Source: DASRBN01 sp035294305
Lineage (GTDB): Bacteria > Chloroflexota > Ktedonobacteria > Ktedonobacterales > Ktedonobacteraceae
NCBI GenBank assembly: GCA_035294305.1
Contig: DATGLD010000045.1
Coordinates: forward strand, 1-64,000
Length of the DNA stretch: 64,000 nucleotides
Direction: 5' to 3'
Shown here: one piece after another, positions 35,529 through 44,545 of the stretch
Position numbering within the stretch: position 1 is the stretch's first letter
Layout: each line of letters opens with the position of its first letter
Made by a program: the position numbers and the translations under genes
Notes under the pieces: model-generated
What the model saw: only the letters and a program-made list of their open reading frames with translations
What the model was told of the DNA's origin: nothing
Databases searched by the model: none

Positions 35529-36263
35529 ATGACGAATTCGATGCCGCAGCGTCTCTACCTTATGCAGTTGTCTACTACGAGCATCCCATTAGCAGCAGGC
35601 CAGAAGCTGGAGATGTCTTCGGGCTGTTATCTCATCCAGGCTGCTGAAGGGCGGAATATCCTGATTGATAGCGGGCTACCGGCAGACCATACACCACCAT
35701 CGGGTACGCCTGAAGCCCAAAATGTAAAAAATGTGCTTGAACACCTTGTCGACCTGAACCTGACTCCCGATGATATCGACCTGCTCGTCTGCACCCATTT
35801 CGATGTAGACCACGCGGGCTACCACGATGCCTTTCCGAAGGCCGAGTTCGTCGTCCAGCGCAAACACTATGCCCTGGCGCGCAGCGGACACAAACGCTTT
35901 GCCGCTGCACGCTCCCACTGGGATCATCCAGACCTGCATTACCGCTTGATTGATGGCGATACTGAACTGCTGCCAGGATTGATGCTAATCGAGACCAGCG
36001 GGCATACGACCGGGCACCAGTCTGTTTTGGTAGAACTGCCGCATACCGGCAAGGTGTTGTTGGCAATCGATGCCGTTGTGATGCAGCGCCTTTTTACCCC
36101 TGAACGTAAGAAGTGGCCAACGGATGACGACGAGGAGCAATTGCGTGCCAGTACACGCAAACTTCTGGATGTAGTCGAGCGCGAACACGTGTCCCTGGTG
36201 GTCTTTGGTCACGATGGGCAGCAGTGGCAAACGCTTAAGAAAGCGCCAGATTATTACGATTGA
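35529..36263 (+). CDS. MBL-fold hydrolase, N-acyl homoserine lactonase-like
   Basis: The 244-residue metallo-beta-lactamase-fold protein resembles N-acyl homoserine lactonase-like and related hydrolases. The metal motif reads HFDVDH (CTHFDVDHAG), so the second His of HxHxDH is Asp, a variant also known in the family. Other parts include NILIDSGLP, ETSGHTTGHQSV (third metal His) and VVFGHD. AAGGA lies about 8 bases before ATG 35529. Substrates may be lactones or esters; quorum quenching is only a possibility. Confidence 0.82.
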   Translation: MTNSMPQRLYLMQLSTTSIPLAAGQKLEMSSGCYLIQAAEGRNILIDSGLPADHTPPSGTPEAQNVKNVLEHLVDLNLTPDDIDLLVCTHFDVDHAGYHDAFPKAEFVVQRKHYALARSGHKRFAAARSHWDHPDLHYRLIDGDTELLPGLMLIETSGHTTGHQSVLVELPHTGKVLLAIDAVVMQRLFTPERKKWPTDDDEEQLRASTRKLLDVVEREHVSLVVFGHDGQQWQTLKKAPDYYD

Positions 36264-36375
36264 GTCGCAGATGCTGTAGATCAGTTATGGACCACTGGCT
36301 ATCTTTGAACAAAGATCTGGCATTCGTCTCGTCTCAAGGCTTTTTGCTACAGTAGCATATAGTCTGCTAGCGGCG

Positions 36376-36408
36376 AATGATTGACATTGTCAATCATTGG
36401 TATATAGT
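36376..36408 (+). promoter_or_regulatory. Promoter with palindromic operator, no gene downstream
   Basis: TTGACA (36381-36386), 16 bases, TATAGT (36403-36408) makes a strong promoter. The -35 lies inside a perfect 11-bp inverted repeat, AATGATTGACA-T-TGTCAATCATT (36376-36398), as expected for a TetR/MarR-like operator. Reading right, no ORF follows before the minus-strand kinase gene. Confidence 0.5.
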
Positions 36409-36510
36409 TGGATAAGGTAATGGTAAATTTTACCCGGTCACTGCCAAACAAACCAGGAGACAAGAACTTCGCAGATAATGAATTTTAACAACCAAAAACG
36501 GTAATGTTTC

Positions 36511-36583
36511 GTGTCCTGCTGAGCGCAGTGAAGAATCTGCGTCAGGGGTCAGCCGAGATTCTTCGCTGCGCTCAGCAGGACAC
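36511..36583. repeat. 28-bp inverted repeat, REP-like
   Basis: Arms 36511-36538 and 36556-36583 are complementary over 28 bp with one G-T pair and a 17-base loop. The core GAGCGCAG...GAAGAATCT is of the type widely seen as intergenic palindromes in diverse bacteria. It may end the transcript from 36408, or simply be an inserted repeat. Confidence 0.6.
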
Positions 36584-36623
36584 GACAGCGGCACGCCTCA
36601 TAGTTGCCCCATCTTCAGAGGAA

Positions 36624-37148
36624 CTAAATCCAGCCGCTTCTCTGAAGTACTTCGCGTGCAACAACCATAACTGATTTGCCCTCGGTATTCACCAGGATAT
36701 CTTCGACGCGACTCTGGTCCATCTGTTCGGCCAACTCCGCAGTTCTTTGGAGGTGCCACTCCAGGCCAGATCCCATTTCTCGGCCTTGCAGGCGCTGCTC
36801 AAGCGTCGATAAAGAAGCATAGAGCCTGACGACGAGAATCTCTGCTCCAGGAATCGCCAGATAATAGCGTTCCAGTTCGTTGCGATCTTCGATGACATCG
36901 GAGATGACAAGCCGATTCGCTCCCGCCCGTTGGAAATTTTCCCATAGTGAAGCGAGGTTCTTCATAGCGAGTTCTATCTGGAAGCGATCATGGGAAAGCG
37001 GGAAATAGCCCCACCGGATGGTATCGATATCGATTTGCGCGTGAGGTATCTGCCCCTGTTCAAGGAGTTCGGAAATCTCGGATGCTACAGCTGTTTTCCC
37101 GACACCTGGAGGGCCAGTAATGATCAGAATTGGAATCTTCATTTCCAT
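36624..37148 (-). CDS. P-loop kinase-like ATPase, 174 aa
   Basis: A 174-residue P-loop protein with Walker A ITGPPGVGKTA near residue 9, HAQIDIDTIRWG substrate-binding segment, and LVVRLYASLSTLEQRLQGRE in the lid and adenine region. This resembles AAA_18 / gluconate-kinase or adenylyl-sulfate-kinase-like small kinases acting on an unknown small molecule. ATG 37148 (MEMKIPILI) is preferred; a longer frame to 37202 lacks a site. A weak GAAG lies upstream. It runs in the same direction as the BTAD regulator gene located about 80 bases upstream in genome order. Confidence 0.72.
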   Translation of the reverse strand: MEMKIPILIITGPPGVGKTAVASEISELLEQGQIPHAQIDIDTIRWGYFPLSHDRFQIELAMKNLASLWENFQRAGANRLVISDVIEDRNELERYYLAIPGAEILVVRLYASLSTLEQRLQGREMGSGLEWHLQRTAELAEQMDQSRVEDILVNTEGKSVMVVAREVLQRSGWI

Positions 37149-37229
37149 GTGAGGACTTCTCTTGTTATTGTTATCTCTTTGCTGATAATTCAAAGCAGGC
37201 AAAAGGCGACGACGGTTTAACCGGGAATA

Positions 37230-40200
37230 TCATAAATACCCCATCTTCTTTGCAAGAGGCACTGCCTGTTGGAGTATCTCTTGTGCCTCTGCTTCCTGCC
37301 CATCATCCCATGCATTCAAGGCCGCTTCGAGGAGCGTTCGCAACTTTTCAGAGGGTGGTTGCTGCGAAAGGTCGAGTAGCATGCGCACATAGTTCATCGC
37401 TACTGGAAGTTGCTCCTGGGCCAGCGCGATACCAAGAAGAGGCCAGATGCCTGTCCATTGAAACGAATTGGCCGGCTGGCGGCCCTGCCTGTTCTCTAAT
37501 GACGCCTTACCGCAGGATTCGGCCTCGACCAGATTGCCGTCACGCCATGCCAGCCATGCCTGATGCCCCTTAATGATACCAATATTCCTGGCTTCGGGCA
37601 TAGCCAGAGCGCGTGCGATGAGCTGCCGCACCTCGTCTACTTTTCCTCTGCGTCGCAATATGATGCCCATGAATGCCAGGCAGCGCACCAGCAGGGGCGT
37701 GCTGCCAATCTCTTCGGCCAGCTTGATCGCTATCTGCATCTGTTCTTCGGCCTCTTCGAATTGTTCGGCAAGCAGCAGGCCATTCGCAAGCACAAAATAG
37801 CCGAATCCTATCAAATCCTTATTACCAGTCTCTAGAACGGTGGCCAATCCCTGGCGGCGATATGCAATCGATTGTTCCGAGCCGACATAGCGATTACGCC
37901 GGCTATCGCGCGCGATTACCGCCTGGAAAAAACGTCCGCGCTGTTCCGCCGTGCCGTGCTGTTCCACGATATCCTGCGCTTTTTCGATAATAGCCGTCAT
38001 CTCTTCCGCTGAACCGCGCAAGGGAAGGAGTTGGTCAATTTGAAGATCAATCCACTCGGTCAACCACTCACTGCTGGATTTATCTTCAGCCTGATCTAAG
38101 ACTCGCTCTGCTTCCTGAAATATCTGGCGTGCGTTGTCATTGAACGTATCCAGGGGGTTGTCGGAAGCAAGTTTCCAGGCGACTGCTGTCTTGCGTAGCA
38201 GGCGCGCTTGCCAGATGTACTCATGCGCCGGTATCCAGTTCATAGCCTGTGAATAGGCCAGCCTTGCCGCCTCCGGGCGTCCCGTTATCGCGAGGATTTC
38301 TCCTAGAGATTTATACACCTGGGCTGCCGTTTCCCAATGCTTCTTCCTCCAGGAATTTCCTATTGTACCTGCTTCAAGTAGGGCCGTGGCTCGTTCAAAT
38401 GCTGCTAGAGCTTCGGCATTCGCGTAGATGCCCATAGCATACTCACCGGCACGTCGATAATAAAGAATGGCTGGTTCTGGAAGCCCTGCACATTCATAGT
38501 GGGCCGCGAGCTGCCCGCTGACGGTATCCAGCTCTTCCGCATAAACCGCCTCAAGCGCTTCCGCGACACGACGATGCAGGAGGCGCTTGTGGGCCGGGCT
38601 TAAGGAATCATAAGCCTGCTTGCGCAGTTTATCGTGACTGAAGTCATAGGCTTGGACCATGTCCCCACCCTGTTCGCGCACGATACGCCGCTGCCATAAC
38701 TCGTCCAGTCCGTGTACGACCGCATCCTCGCTCTCGCCGCTCGCTTTTAGGAGTACATCGAATGTAAATGCGCGTCCGATAACGGCTGCCACATTTGCTA
38801 TTTCACGGGCGAGTGCGGAAAGTTGTGCGAGCCGCGTTGCCAGCACGCTCTGAACGGTTGTTGGAAGCGTTGAGGTTGACTGTAAGAGGCGCGCGAGTGA
38901 GCTTCTGGCGCTGGATTGTTCTTTTTCATCCGGGCCTAGTGTCCCTGCCCGTGCCATTTCTACCACGAACAAAGGGTTGCCTTCTGTCTCAGCATAGAGT
39001 TGATCGATCATAGCGGGTTCAAGTGGGTGGCCCAGGACATGTTCAGCAAGGGAAGTTGTCTCTGCAGTGTCAAGCGGTCCAAGCGCGATTTCTGTGACCA
39101 TGCCGTCTCGCTGCAATGTTCCCAGAAATGCTGCCAGGGGATGGCCGGGTGTAATTTCCTCGGCGCGTACCGTGCCAATCAGGAGTAAACGCGCGCTCTT
39201 GTCGAAGCGCAGCAGGTAATGCAGCCATTCCAGCGTCTCGTTATCGCACCATTGCAGGTCGTCGAGTAGGAGCAACAGCGGTTGGCGGGCATTCAATACA
39301 GCGCGCGAGAGTGCTTCAAAGAAATGCCGGCGCTGCCATCCTTCGGTCATAGCCGCGGGGTGAGCCAGTTTGGGTCGTGTGGCAAGCATTTCCGGTACCA
39401 GTCGTGCAATCTCGGTGAGCCAGGCAGGATCAAGGGCCGTCAGGCCAGACTGAATCTCATTCGTTTGCAGCCATGCGGCTACGGGTGCGTAAGCCAGTTG
39501 CCCAACTGCCGCGTAGCAGCGGGCGCTCGTGGTCGTCATGCCCTGGCGGCTGACCCATGCCACCATCTCCTCGGCCAGTCGTGTCTTGCCGATGCCTGCC
39601 TCCCCTGACAGGACCACAACATGCGGGTGTCCCCGTGTAGCCTTGCGCCATGCCTCCTGAATCTGGTGCCACTCAGCCTTCCGGCCCAGTAGTGGTGCCT
39701 CCGTTCTTCTTATTAATGTGAGCGGGCCTGTAGGGGCCTTGGGAGAATCCTCCGACTCTAGCAGCGACTCGTAGAGAGTCTGTGTGAGCTGAGCGGGCTC
39801 GGTTCCGAGCTCGCGTTCCAGTACCTGGGCGCAGGTATGGTAGACCCGCAGCGCGGCGGCACGGTCACCGCGCAGGGCATGCAGGCGCATAAGTTGCCGG
39901 TAGATTGCCTCATGCAAAGAGTCCAGCCGCAGCAGTTGCTGGGCCACCTGGATCGCCGCATCATAGTCGCGTTCCTCTTCGAGGAGTGCGAGCAGGCGCT
40001 CTGCTGCTGAGAAAAACAATTGCCGGAGCCGGTCACGTTCGGGCAAAATCCACTCATCGTAGCAACTAGGCAATAGATCGCCGCGGTAAAGGCTAACGGC
40101 GTGCGCTAGCGCATGCCGCATCAAGGTCATATCTTTGCGCTGTTCTGCCTGTTCTGCCTGCGCAAGTTGTTCTTCAAAATCCTGTACATCCAGCGTCCAG

Positions 40201-40502
40201 TTTGCCTCTGCTGCTGGCTGCCAGTAGAGGCTTTGCCTGTCTGCGTATAGGAAAGAATCGATATCGGGTAGGGCCTGGCGCAGCTGGTGCAACAATTTGC
40301 GCAAGCTGGAATGGGCTCGTTCCTCGGTTGAATCTGGCCACATGAGAAAGGCCAGGTGCGAGCGGTCCTGTGGCGCATTGTGATGCAGCACCAGGTAGGC
40401 GAGCAACGATTGCAATTTGGGGCTGTTGATGGTCAGTACCGGTGTGTCTTCTGAGAGCAGCAAGACGCCACCCAGCAGGTGGATGTGCAGAGTAGGAATC
40501 AC
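37230..40502 (-). CDS. BTAD/AfsR-type transcriptional regulator with NTPase and TPR domains
   Basis: About 1090 residues: an OmpR/SARP-like winged helix at the N-terminus (SPKLQSLLAYLVLHHN, HLAFLMWPDSTEERAHSSLRKLLHQLRQAL), a BTAD helical domain (about 95-240, LPERDRLRQLFFSAAERLLALLEEE), a STAND-type NTPase (GRKAEWHQIQ, Walker A SGEAGIGKT near 300, Walker B LLLLLDDLQWCD), then TPR-like helices to the end. Such proteins bind direct-repeat DNA and respond to small ligands and protein partners, often controlling secondary metabolism. The start is uncertain: GTG 40502 has AAGGAA about 12 bases upstream, and TTG 40532 lacks a site. Nearby targets are suggested by the CTGCGAA boxes at 30253. Confidence 0.87.
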   Translation of the reverse strand: MIPTLHIHLLGGVLLLSEDTPVLTINSPKLQSLLAYLVLHHNAPQDRSHLAFLMWPDSTEERAHSSLRKLLHQLRQALPDIDSFLYADRQSLYWQPAAEANWTLDVQDFEEQLAQAEQAEQRKDMTLMRHALAHAVSLYRGDLLPSCYDEWILPERDRLRQLFFSAAERLLALLEEERDYDAAIQVAQQLLRLDSLHEAIYRQLMRLHALRGDRAAALRVYHTCAQVLERELGTEPAQLTQTLYESLLESEDSPKAPTGPLTLIRRTEAPLLGRKAEWHQIQEAWRKATRGHPHVVVLSGEAGIGKTRLAEEMVAWVSRQGMTTTSARCYAAVGQLAYAPVAAWLQTNEIQSGLTALDPAWLTEIARLVPEMLATRPKLAHPAAMTEGWQRRHFFEALSRAVLNARQPLLLLLDDLQWCDNETLEWLHYLLRFDKSARLLLIGTVRAEEITPGHPLAAFLGTLQRDGMVTEIALGPLDTAETTSLAEHVLGHPLEPAMIDQLYAETEGNPLFVVEMARAGTLGPDEKEQSSARSSLARLLQSTSTLPTTVQSVLATRLAQLSALAREIANVAAVIGRAFTFDVLLKASGESEDAVVHGLDELWQRRIVREQGGDMVQAYDFSHDKLRKQAYDSLSPAHKRLLHRRVAEALEAVYAEELDTVSGQLAAHYECAGLPEPAILYYRRAGEYAMGIYANAEALAAFERATALLEAGTIGNSWRKKHWETAAQVYKSLGEILAITGRPEAARLAYSQAMNWIPAHEYIWQARLLRKTAVAWKLASDNPLDTFNDNARQIFQEAERVLDQAEDKSSSEWLTEWIDLQIDQLLPLRGSAEEMTAIIEKAQDIVEQHGTAEQRGRFFQAVIARDSRRNRYVGSEQSIAYRRQGLATVLETGNKDLIGFGYFVLANGLLLAEQFEEAEEQMQIAIKLAEEIGSTPLLVRCLAFMGIILRRRGKVDEVRQLIARALAMPEARNIGIIKGHQAWLAWRDGNLVEAESCGKASLENRQGRQPANSFQWTGIWPLLGIALAQEQLPVAMNYVRMLLDLSQQPPSEKLRTLLEAALNAWDDGQEAEAQEILQQAVPLAKKMGYL

Positions 40503-40596
40503 TGCGAGCTTCAATTCCTTTCTCAAGCCCAAACAACCGGTATATTTGGGTTACTTAATAAGATGGCGCCAGTATATCACATTTTCTTGATATTAG

Positions 40597-42003
40597 CTAA
40601 CCCTGCATACTATGCCGGAAGCGTATGTTTCTCGCCATCATATGACCAAACATCGGATTCACTCCCTGCGCCTCTTCTGGATTTTCGGGCACAACTGTTG
40701 TATTTATGCTCAGCATCTGCTCGCGCAGCTTACCTACCTGCCCTGCCATAACCTGCTCCATTGTCCCCTGTTGAGGGTGAGCAATCCAGCGCATTTTTGA
40801 GGAAAGGAAGAGTTCTTTGAGATAGGCGAAAGAGAAACCATCAGTCAACTCACTGATTTTCGCGATCCCCTCTTCCGAGAGACGCAGGCCTGGCTTCAGT
40901 GAATCGTTCCACATCACGATATAGGCCGTTCGTTCTGCGATCTCGGGAAGGTCGAAAGGATATTTGCGGTCAAAGCGGCTGGGACGATCCAGTATCGAGG
41001 GGTCCAGCCTCTCTGGATGGTTGGTGGTGGCGAGCGTGACAATGCCGATGTTTGAAGCGAAACCATCCAACTCGTTCAGGAAGAAGGAGCGATTCTGCGG
41101 CGTGAGCAGAGAATCAAGGTCTTCTAGCACCAGAACACAGGGAGCAGTTGTACGGGCGCGGGCGAAGACCTGGCGAATATTGGGTTCATCGACACCTGGG
41201 GACTGCGGGGAACGAAAGCTTTTGACATAGAGGCATGGCTGCGTGAGCGTGTTGATCAGCGCTTTGACGGTATGGGTTTTGCCGTTGCCGGCTGGTCCAA
41301 CGAATAAGATGCCCCTTTTCCACGGCACATCGTGTTCTTCATAGAGCGCACGCGAAGCGAAGAATTGTACGAGGTCATCAAGAATCTCCTGCTTGAGAGC
41401 GCCCTTGAGAATCAAGTTTTCAAACGTTGCATTCTTGATATCCTGGAAAAGGTACTCATCCTTGTACCAGTGGCCGTTATCGAAAACCAGCACCTCACCG
41501 CGAATCTCTGCGTTCCACTCGCAGACAGCGACCACGAAACCACGCGCGATCTCATCACTTTCGGCAAGCAGCCAGTAGTGGAACTTTTGAAAGCCTTCGC
41601 CCTGGATGTTTAAGATCAACATGTCCAGGGTATTGCCTTGCCAGGAAATTTCAAACCACGCTTTGCTGACAGCATCATGTGTCCTGCTCGTCGTGTTCTG
41701 TTCGTTTTCACTCTGAAATAACTCCATGCCAGGAACCATGCCAGGGCCAAAATGCATCATGTGATGTGGGCGTAGTATCTGTGGCTCTCGCCCAAACCAG
41801 TATGTGTTCATTTGATTATAGGTAAAGGTATGGCGCGTAAGTGTGCAGTGTTGCGCTTTAGTATATCCCTCAACATTCAGATGGCCCTCCGACTCGATGA
41901 GAGCTTTGCCTGGAAAGAGTTGTAGCAGGTGCTGGCTGACATGATAATCAATAGCAGCGGCTGGCAAAAGGAGAACTTCGCTGATCAGCTGTTCTTTGTT
42001 CAT
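40597..42003 (-). CDS. BCS1-like AAA+ ATPase
   Basis: A 468-residue AAA+ protein. The N-terminal half (to about 220) has no recognised domain but contains WYKDEYLFQDIKNATFENLIL, typical of BCS1-like proteins. The AAA core has Walker A FVGPAGNGKT (236-243 for the core), Walker B CVLVLEDLD, sensor-1 VTLATTNHPERLDP and the arginine finger region SRFDRKYPFDLP, followed by a lid. AAA proteins of this type in bacteria are mostly uncharacterised, acting on protein complexes. AGAAGGAG precedes the ATG. It is 64 bases upstream of the regulator start on the same strand. Confidence 0.85.
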   Translation of the reverse strand: MNKEQLISEVLLLPAAAIDYHVSQHLLQLFPGKALIESEGHLNVEGYTKAQHCTLTRHTFTYNQMNTYWFGREPQILRPHHMMHFGPGMVPGMELFQSENEQNTTSRTHDAVSKAWFEISWQGNTLDMLILNIQGEGFQKFHYWLLAESDEIARGFVVAVCEWNAEIRGEVLVFDNGHWYKDEYLFQDIKNATFENLILKGALKQEILDDLVQFFASRALYEEHDVPWKRGILFVGPAGNGKTHTVKALINTLTQPCLYVKSFRSPQSPGVDEPNIRQVFARARTTAPCVLVLEDLDSLLTPQNRSFFLNELDGFASNIGIVTLATTNHPERLDPSILDRPSRFDRKYPFDLPEIAERTAYIVMWNDSLKPGLRLSEEGIAKISELTDGFSFAYLKELFLSSKMRWIAHPQQGTMEQVMAGQVGKLREQMLSINTTVVPENPEEAQGVNPMFGHMMARNIRFRHSMQG

Positions 42004-42109
42004 ATGTGCTCCTTCTTGATTAGCTCGTTTGATACATACATTCCATTTTATGTACGAGAAGGAGGAAGAAAAGTTATAAGGCAGGGTTTTTAGGGTGAGG
42101 TGTCATTGG

Positions 42110-42139
42110 TAGACAATAACGATTGAGGTAGGCTATACT
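42110..42139 (+). promoter_or_regulatory. Candidate promoter of the flavoprotein gene
   Basis: TAGACA (42110-42115), 18 bases, TATACT (42134-42139). The leader to ATG 42235 would be about 90 bases. Confidence 0.4.
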
Positions 42140-42234
42140 ATTCCAGCAATGATTTCCAGTGTGAAAAATCTGATCATCCAGCAGCCTGAAGTTAGCTGGC
42201 TGAATCTGTGGAAGTTTCTTAAAGAAGGATATAC

Positions 42235-43479
42235 ATGCCAGTTGATTGCGATGTTTTGATTGTTGGCGGTGGTCCGGCAGGACTGGCGGCTGCTGAGGCT
42301 GCCGCTAAGCAGGGTGCGCGAACGATCGTATTGGAACGCCAGAACGAAATCGGCTATCCCGTCCATACGAGTGGAGGAAGCTGGGTGAGCGATATGAAGG
42401 CGCTCGGCATCCCGGAACACCTCTATCATCCAGTAAAGAACGTTACTTTTGTCTCCCCGCATCGTGAAGTGAAGTTGCACTATGATCCGGCGGTTGCCTG
42501 CGTCCTGGATGTGCGCGGCGTCTACCAGCATCTCGCGGGGCGCGCTGTTGCAGCCGGTGCTACGTTGCGAGTCCGGCACACCGTCGAGCAGACGATTCTG
42601 GAAAATGGCAGTGTCGCGGGGGTGACGGCGAAGAACCACGTGGGTGAACGGCTCAGCATGCGAGCGTCCATCACCATTGATGCCAGCGGCTTCTCGCGAC
42701 ACATCGGCGTGCGAACCGAGATGGGTAAGGCATTTCATCGTTACGGTTATGGCGCCGAGTATGATCTTTATGCGCCGAACTATCCACAAGACGAGTTATA
42801 TTTGATCACGGGCAGCCAGTTCGCACCGCGTGGTTACGCCTGGGCTTTCCCGCGTGGCAACGGGCGCGTCCGTTTAGGAGTGGGCGTGCTCCACCCCGAT
42901 TGTGAAGAGGATGCGCGTGGCTACCTGGACAGCATCATGCGCGATTTACCGCAGCTGTTCAATAAATTCCGCGATGCCAGCCCGATTGAGTATCATACCG
43001 GCTTGTTCCCATCAGAGGGGCCGGTTGAACGATTCTCGCGCGATGGCCTGTTGCTGGCCGGGGATACTGCCGGGCATGGTTCCACGCTGGTGGGCGAGGG
43101 CATTCGCTTCGCGATTTATTCGGGGCAAATGGCGGGGGCCGTGGCCGCCGAAGCGATAAAGGCAAACGATACTTCGGCTGCTTTTCTAGAACGCTTCGAT
43201 AAGCAGTGGCGGGCTCGCTTTGGCCGCGATATGGATATTGCCTACATGATTAATAAGCGCATTGCCAATTATAGCGATGACCAATGGGATGGCGCACTCG
43301 ACCTGATGCGGCGGCTTACTCCGGCGCAGATGGCACAGGCCCTGCGCGGCGATTTTAGCGCTGGCCTGGTGCTGGGCGTACTCGCGCGCAACCCGGGCCT
43401 CGTGGCTACGGGCAGTAAAAAGTTCCTTGATTTGATGCTTGAGCGCATCAACAAGCCTGCCGGGAATATCTCACACTAA
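42235..43479 (+). CDS. Geranylgeranyl-reductase-family FAD oxidoreductase
   Basis: The 414-residue flavoenzyme has the Rossmann motif DVLIVGGGPAGLAAAEAAAKQG (GGGPAG at 11-16), Glu at the end of strand 2 (VLER), a middle CVLDVRGVYQHLAGRA, and a LLAGDTAGHGSTLVGEGIRFAIYSG C-terminal FAD signature. This fits the geranylgeranyl reductase group, which hydrogenates isoprenoid double bonds in quinone side chains or chlorophyll-like tails. AAAGAAGGA lies 7 bases before ATG 42235. The gene is probably followed by the glutaredoxin in one unit. Substrate not shown by context. Confidence 0.88.
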   Translation: MPVDCDVLIVGGGPAGLAAAEAAAKQGARTIVLERQNEIGYPVHTSGGSWVSDMKALGIPEHLYHPVKNVTFVSPHREVKLHYDPAVACVLDVRGVYQHLAGRAVAAGATLRVRHTVEQTILENGSVAGVTAKNHVGERLSMRASITIDASGFSRHIGVRTEMGKAFHRYGYGAEYDLYAPNYPQDELYLITGSQFAPRGYAWAFPRGNGRVRLGVGVLHPDCEEDARGYLDSIMRDLPQLFNKFRDASPIEYHTGLFPSEGPVERFSRDGLLLAGDTAGHGSTLVGEGIRFAIYSGQMAGAVAAEAIKANDTSAAFLERFDKQWRARFGRDMDIAYMINKRIANYSDDQWDGALDLMRRLTPAQMAQALRGDFSAGLVLGVLARNPGLVATGSKKFLDLMLERINKPAGNISH

Positions 43480-43544
43480 TAGCTTGTTTGAATAAGTAGC
43501 TAGACAAACATATCTCAAGCAAAACTGACTTCAAGGAGTTATTT

Positions 43545-43865
43545 GTGCAGAACGCAACAACAAATCCCTCGCCCAACGAAAATGCCGAAAAGAAGATCAA
43601 GATGTATGCCACCACGTGGTGTGGAGATTGCCGGATGGCAAAGCGCTGGTTTGACTCGCACGGTATCGCCTACGAATATATCAATATCGAAGAGGATGCC
43701 AAGGCTGCTGAATACGTCCGGCGTGTGAACGGCGGCTATCAAAGCGTGCCCACGATTATCTTTCCCGATGGCTCTATCCTGGTGGAGCCCTCTCCTCGCC
43801 AGCTTGCCGCAAAGCTTCAGGATGATGGTCCGGATAGCAAAAGGAAAGATATTGTCTTCTTTTAA
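43545..43865 (+). CDS. Glutaredoxin-like protein (CGDC)
   Basis: A 106-residue thioredoxin-fold protein with an active-site Cys26-Gly-Asp-Cys29 (TTWCGDCRMAKRW) and the cis-Pro VPTIIFPDGSILVEPS. The CGDC motif is near mycoredoxin and NrdH-type reductases, which use low-molecular-weight thiols. The start is GTG 43545 with AAGGAG 6 bases upstream. A terminator follows after 25 bases. It lies 65 bases after the flavoprotein gene on the same strand. Confidence 0.9.
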   Translation: MQNATTNPSPNENAEKKIKMYATTWCGDCRMAKRWFDSHGIAYEYINIEEDAKAAEYVRRVNGGYQSVPTIIFPDGSILVEPSPRQLAAKLQDDGPDSKRKDIVFF

Positions 43866-43889
43866 AGAAACGGGTAAAGGGAACAAATA

Positions 43890-43924
43890 AAGAGGCTGAC
43901 CGCAATGGGCAGCCTCTTTTCATA
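43890..43924 (+). terminator. Rho-independent terminator after the glutaredoxin gene
   Basis: AAGAGGCTG (43890-43898) pairs with CAGCCTCTT (43910-43918), loop of 11 bases, followed by TTCATATTTTT. Good stem and T-rich tail. Confidence 0.75.
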
Positions 43925-43982
43925 TTTTTGTGCTAAACTGTGGGAAATTGGCGCATACAGCCTTAAAAGGAAGGAAAGCAAC

Positions 43983-44510
43983 GTGGGAACTTCTCTTACT
44001 AAAACTCAACTCCTCACTGAATTACGTAATGAACAGGCAGCCTGGGAAGCCTTGCTCGCAGAGATTGGGGAAGCTCATATGACGCAGCCAGAGGTCGCTG
44101 GTGGCTGGTCGATCAAGGATATCGTGGCTCACTTAACGGGTTGGCGCCGCCGCTCGGTTCGGCGCTTCCAGGCGCTTCTGAATCATGCGCCAGACTTTTT
44201 ACCACCCTGGCCGCCAGAATTGCAGGAAGACGATGAAATCAATGCCTGGATTTACGAGTCCAATCGCAACCGCCCCTTGGCAGATGTGCTCAGCGATTCG
44301 CGGGAAGCCTTCCAACAACTGATAGATACCCTCGCTGCCTTTTCTGAGGATGAACTTCAGGACCTGCGGCGCAGCCTCGGGCTGGAAGAAGAGCAGGTCA
44401 GCGGCAGCATGTTCTTCGCTCATTTCCACCAGGAACACGAGCCAGATATGCGTGCCTGGCTGGAGAAGGTGAAAAAGAACGCTAACTCATCATCAAGCGA
44501 TATACTTTAA
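43983..44510 (+). CDS. DinB-superfamily (ClbS/DfsB-like) protein
   Basis: A 175-residue helical bundle resembling DUF1706 / ClbS-DfsB and mycothiol-maleylpyruvate-isomerase-like proteins: GWSIKDIVAHLTGWRRRSVRRFQAL near 43-65 and FAHFHQEHEPDMRAWLEKV at the C-terminus. ClbS is a colibactin resistance protein and others act in thiol or toxin metabolism, so a protective role is possible but not shown. GTG 43983 follows AAGGAAGGAAAGC. A longer frame from 43905 starts inside the terminator and is rejected. The decarboxylase gene starts 35 bases later. Confidence 0.8.
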   Translation: MGTSLTKTQLLTELRNEQAAWEALLAEIGEAHMTQPEVAGGWSIKDIVAHLTGWRRRSVRRFQALLNHAPDFLPPWPPELQEDDEINAWIYESNRNRPLADVLSDSREAFQQLIDTLAAFSEDELQDLRRSLGLEEEQVSGSMFFAHFHQEHEPDMRAWLEKVKKNANSSSSDIL

Positions 44511-44545
44511 TCGAGGTTAAAAATCGCTGGAAGGAAGATAGCTAT

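Noticed and set aside
36404..36510. 22-residue peptide frame after the orphan promoter (ATG near 36420)
   Set aside because: AAGG is only two bases before the ATG and the peptide has no features; treated as noncoding.
43905..43982. N-terminal extension of the DinB/ClbS-like protein
   Set aside because: It starts inside the glutaredoxin terminator hairpin; GTG 43983 has a much better ribosome-binding site.
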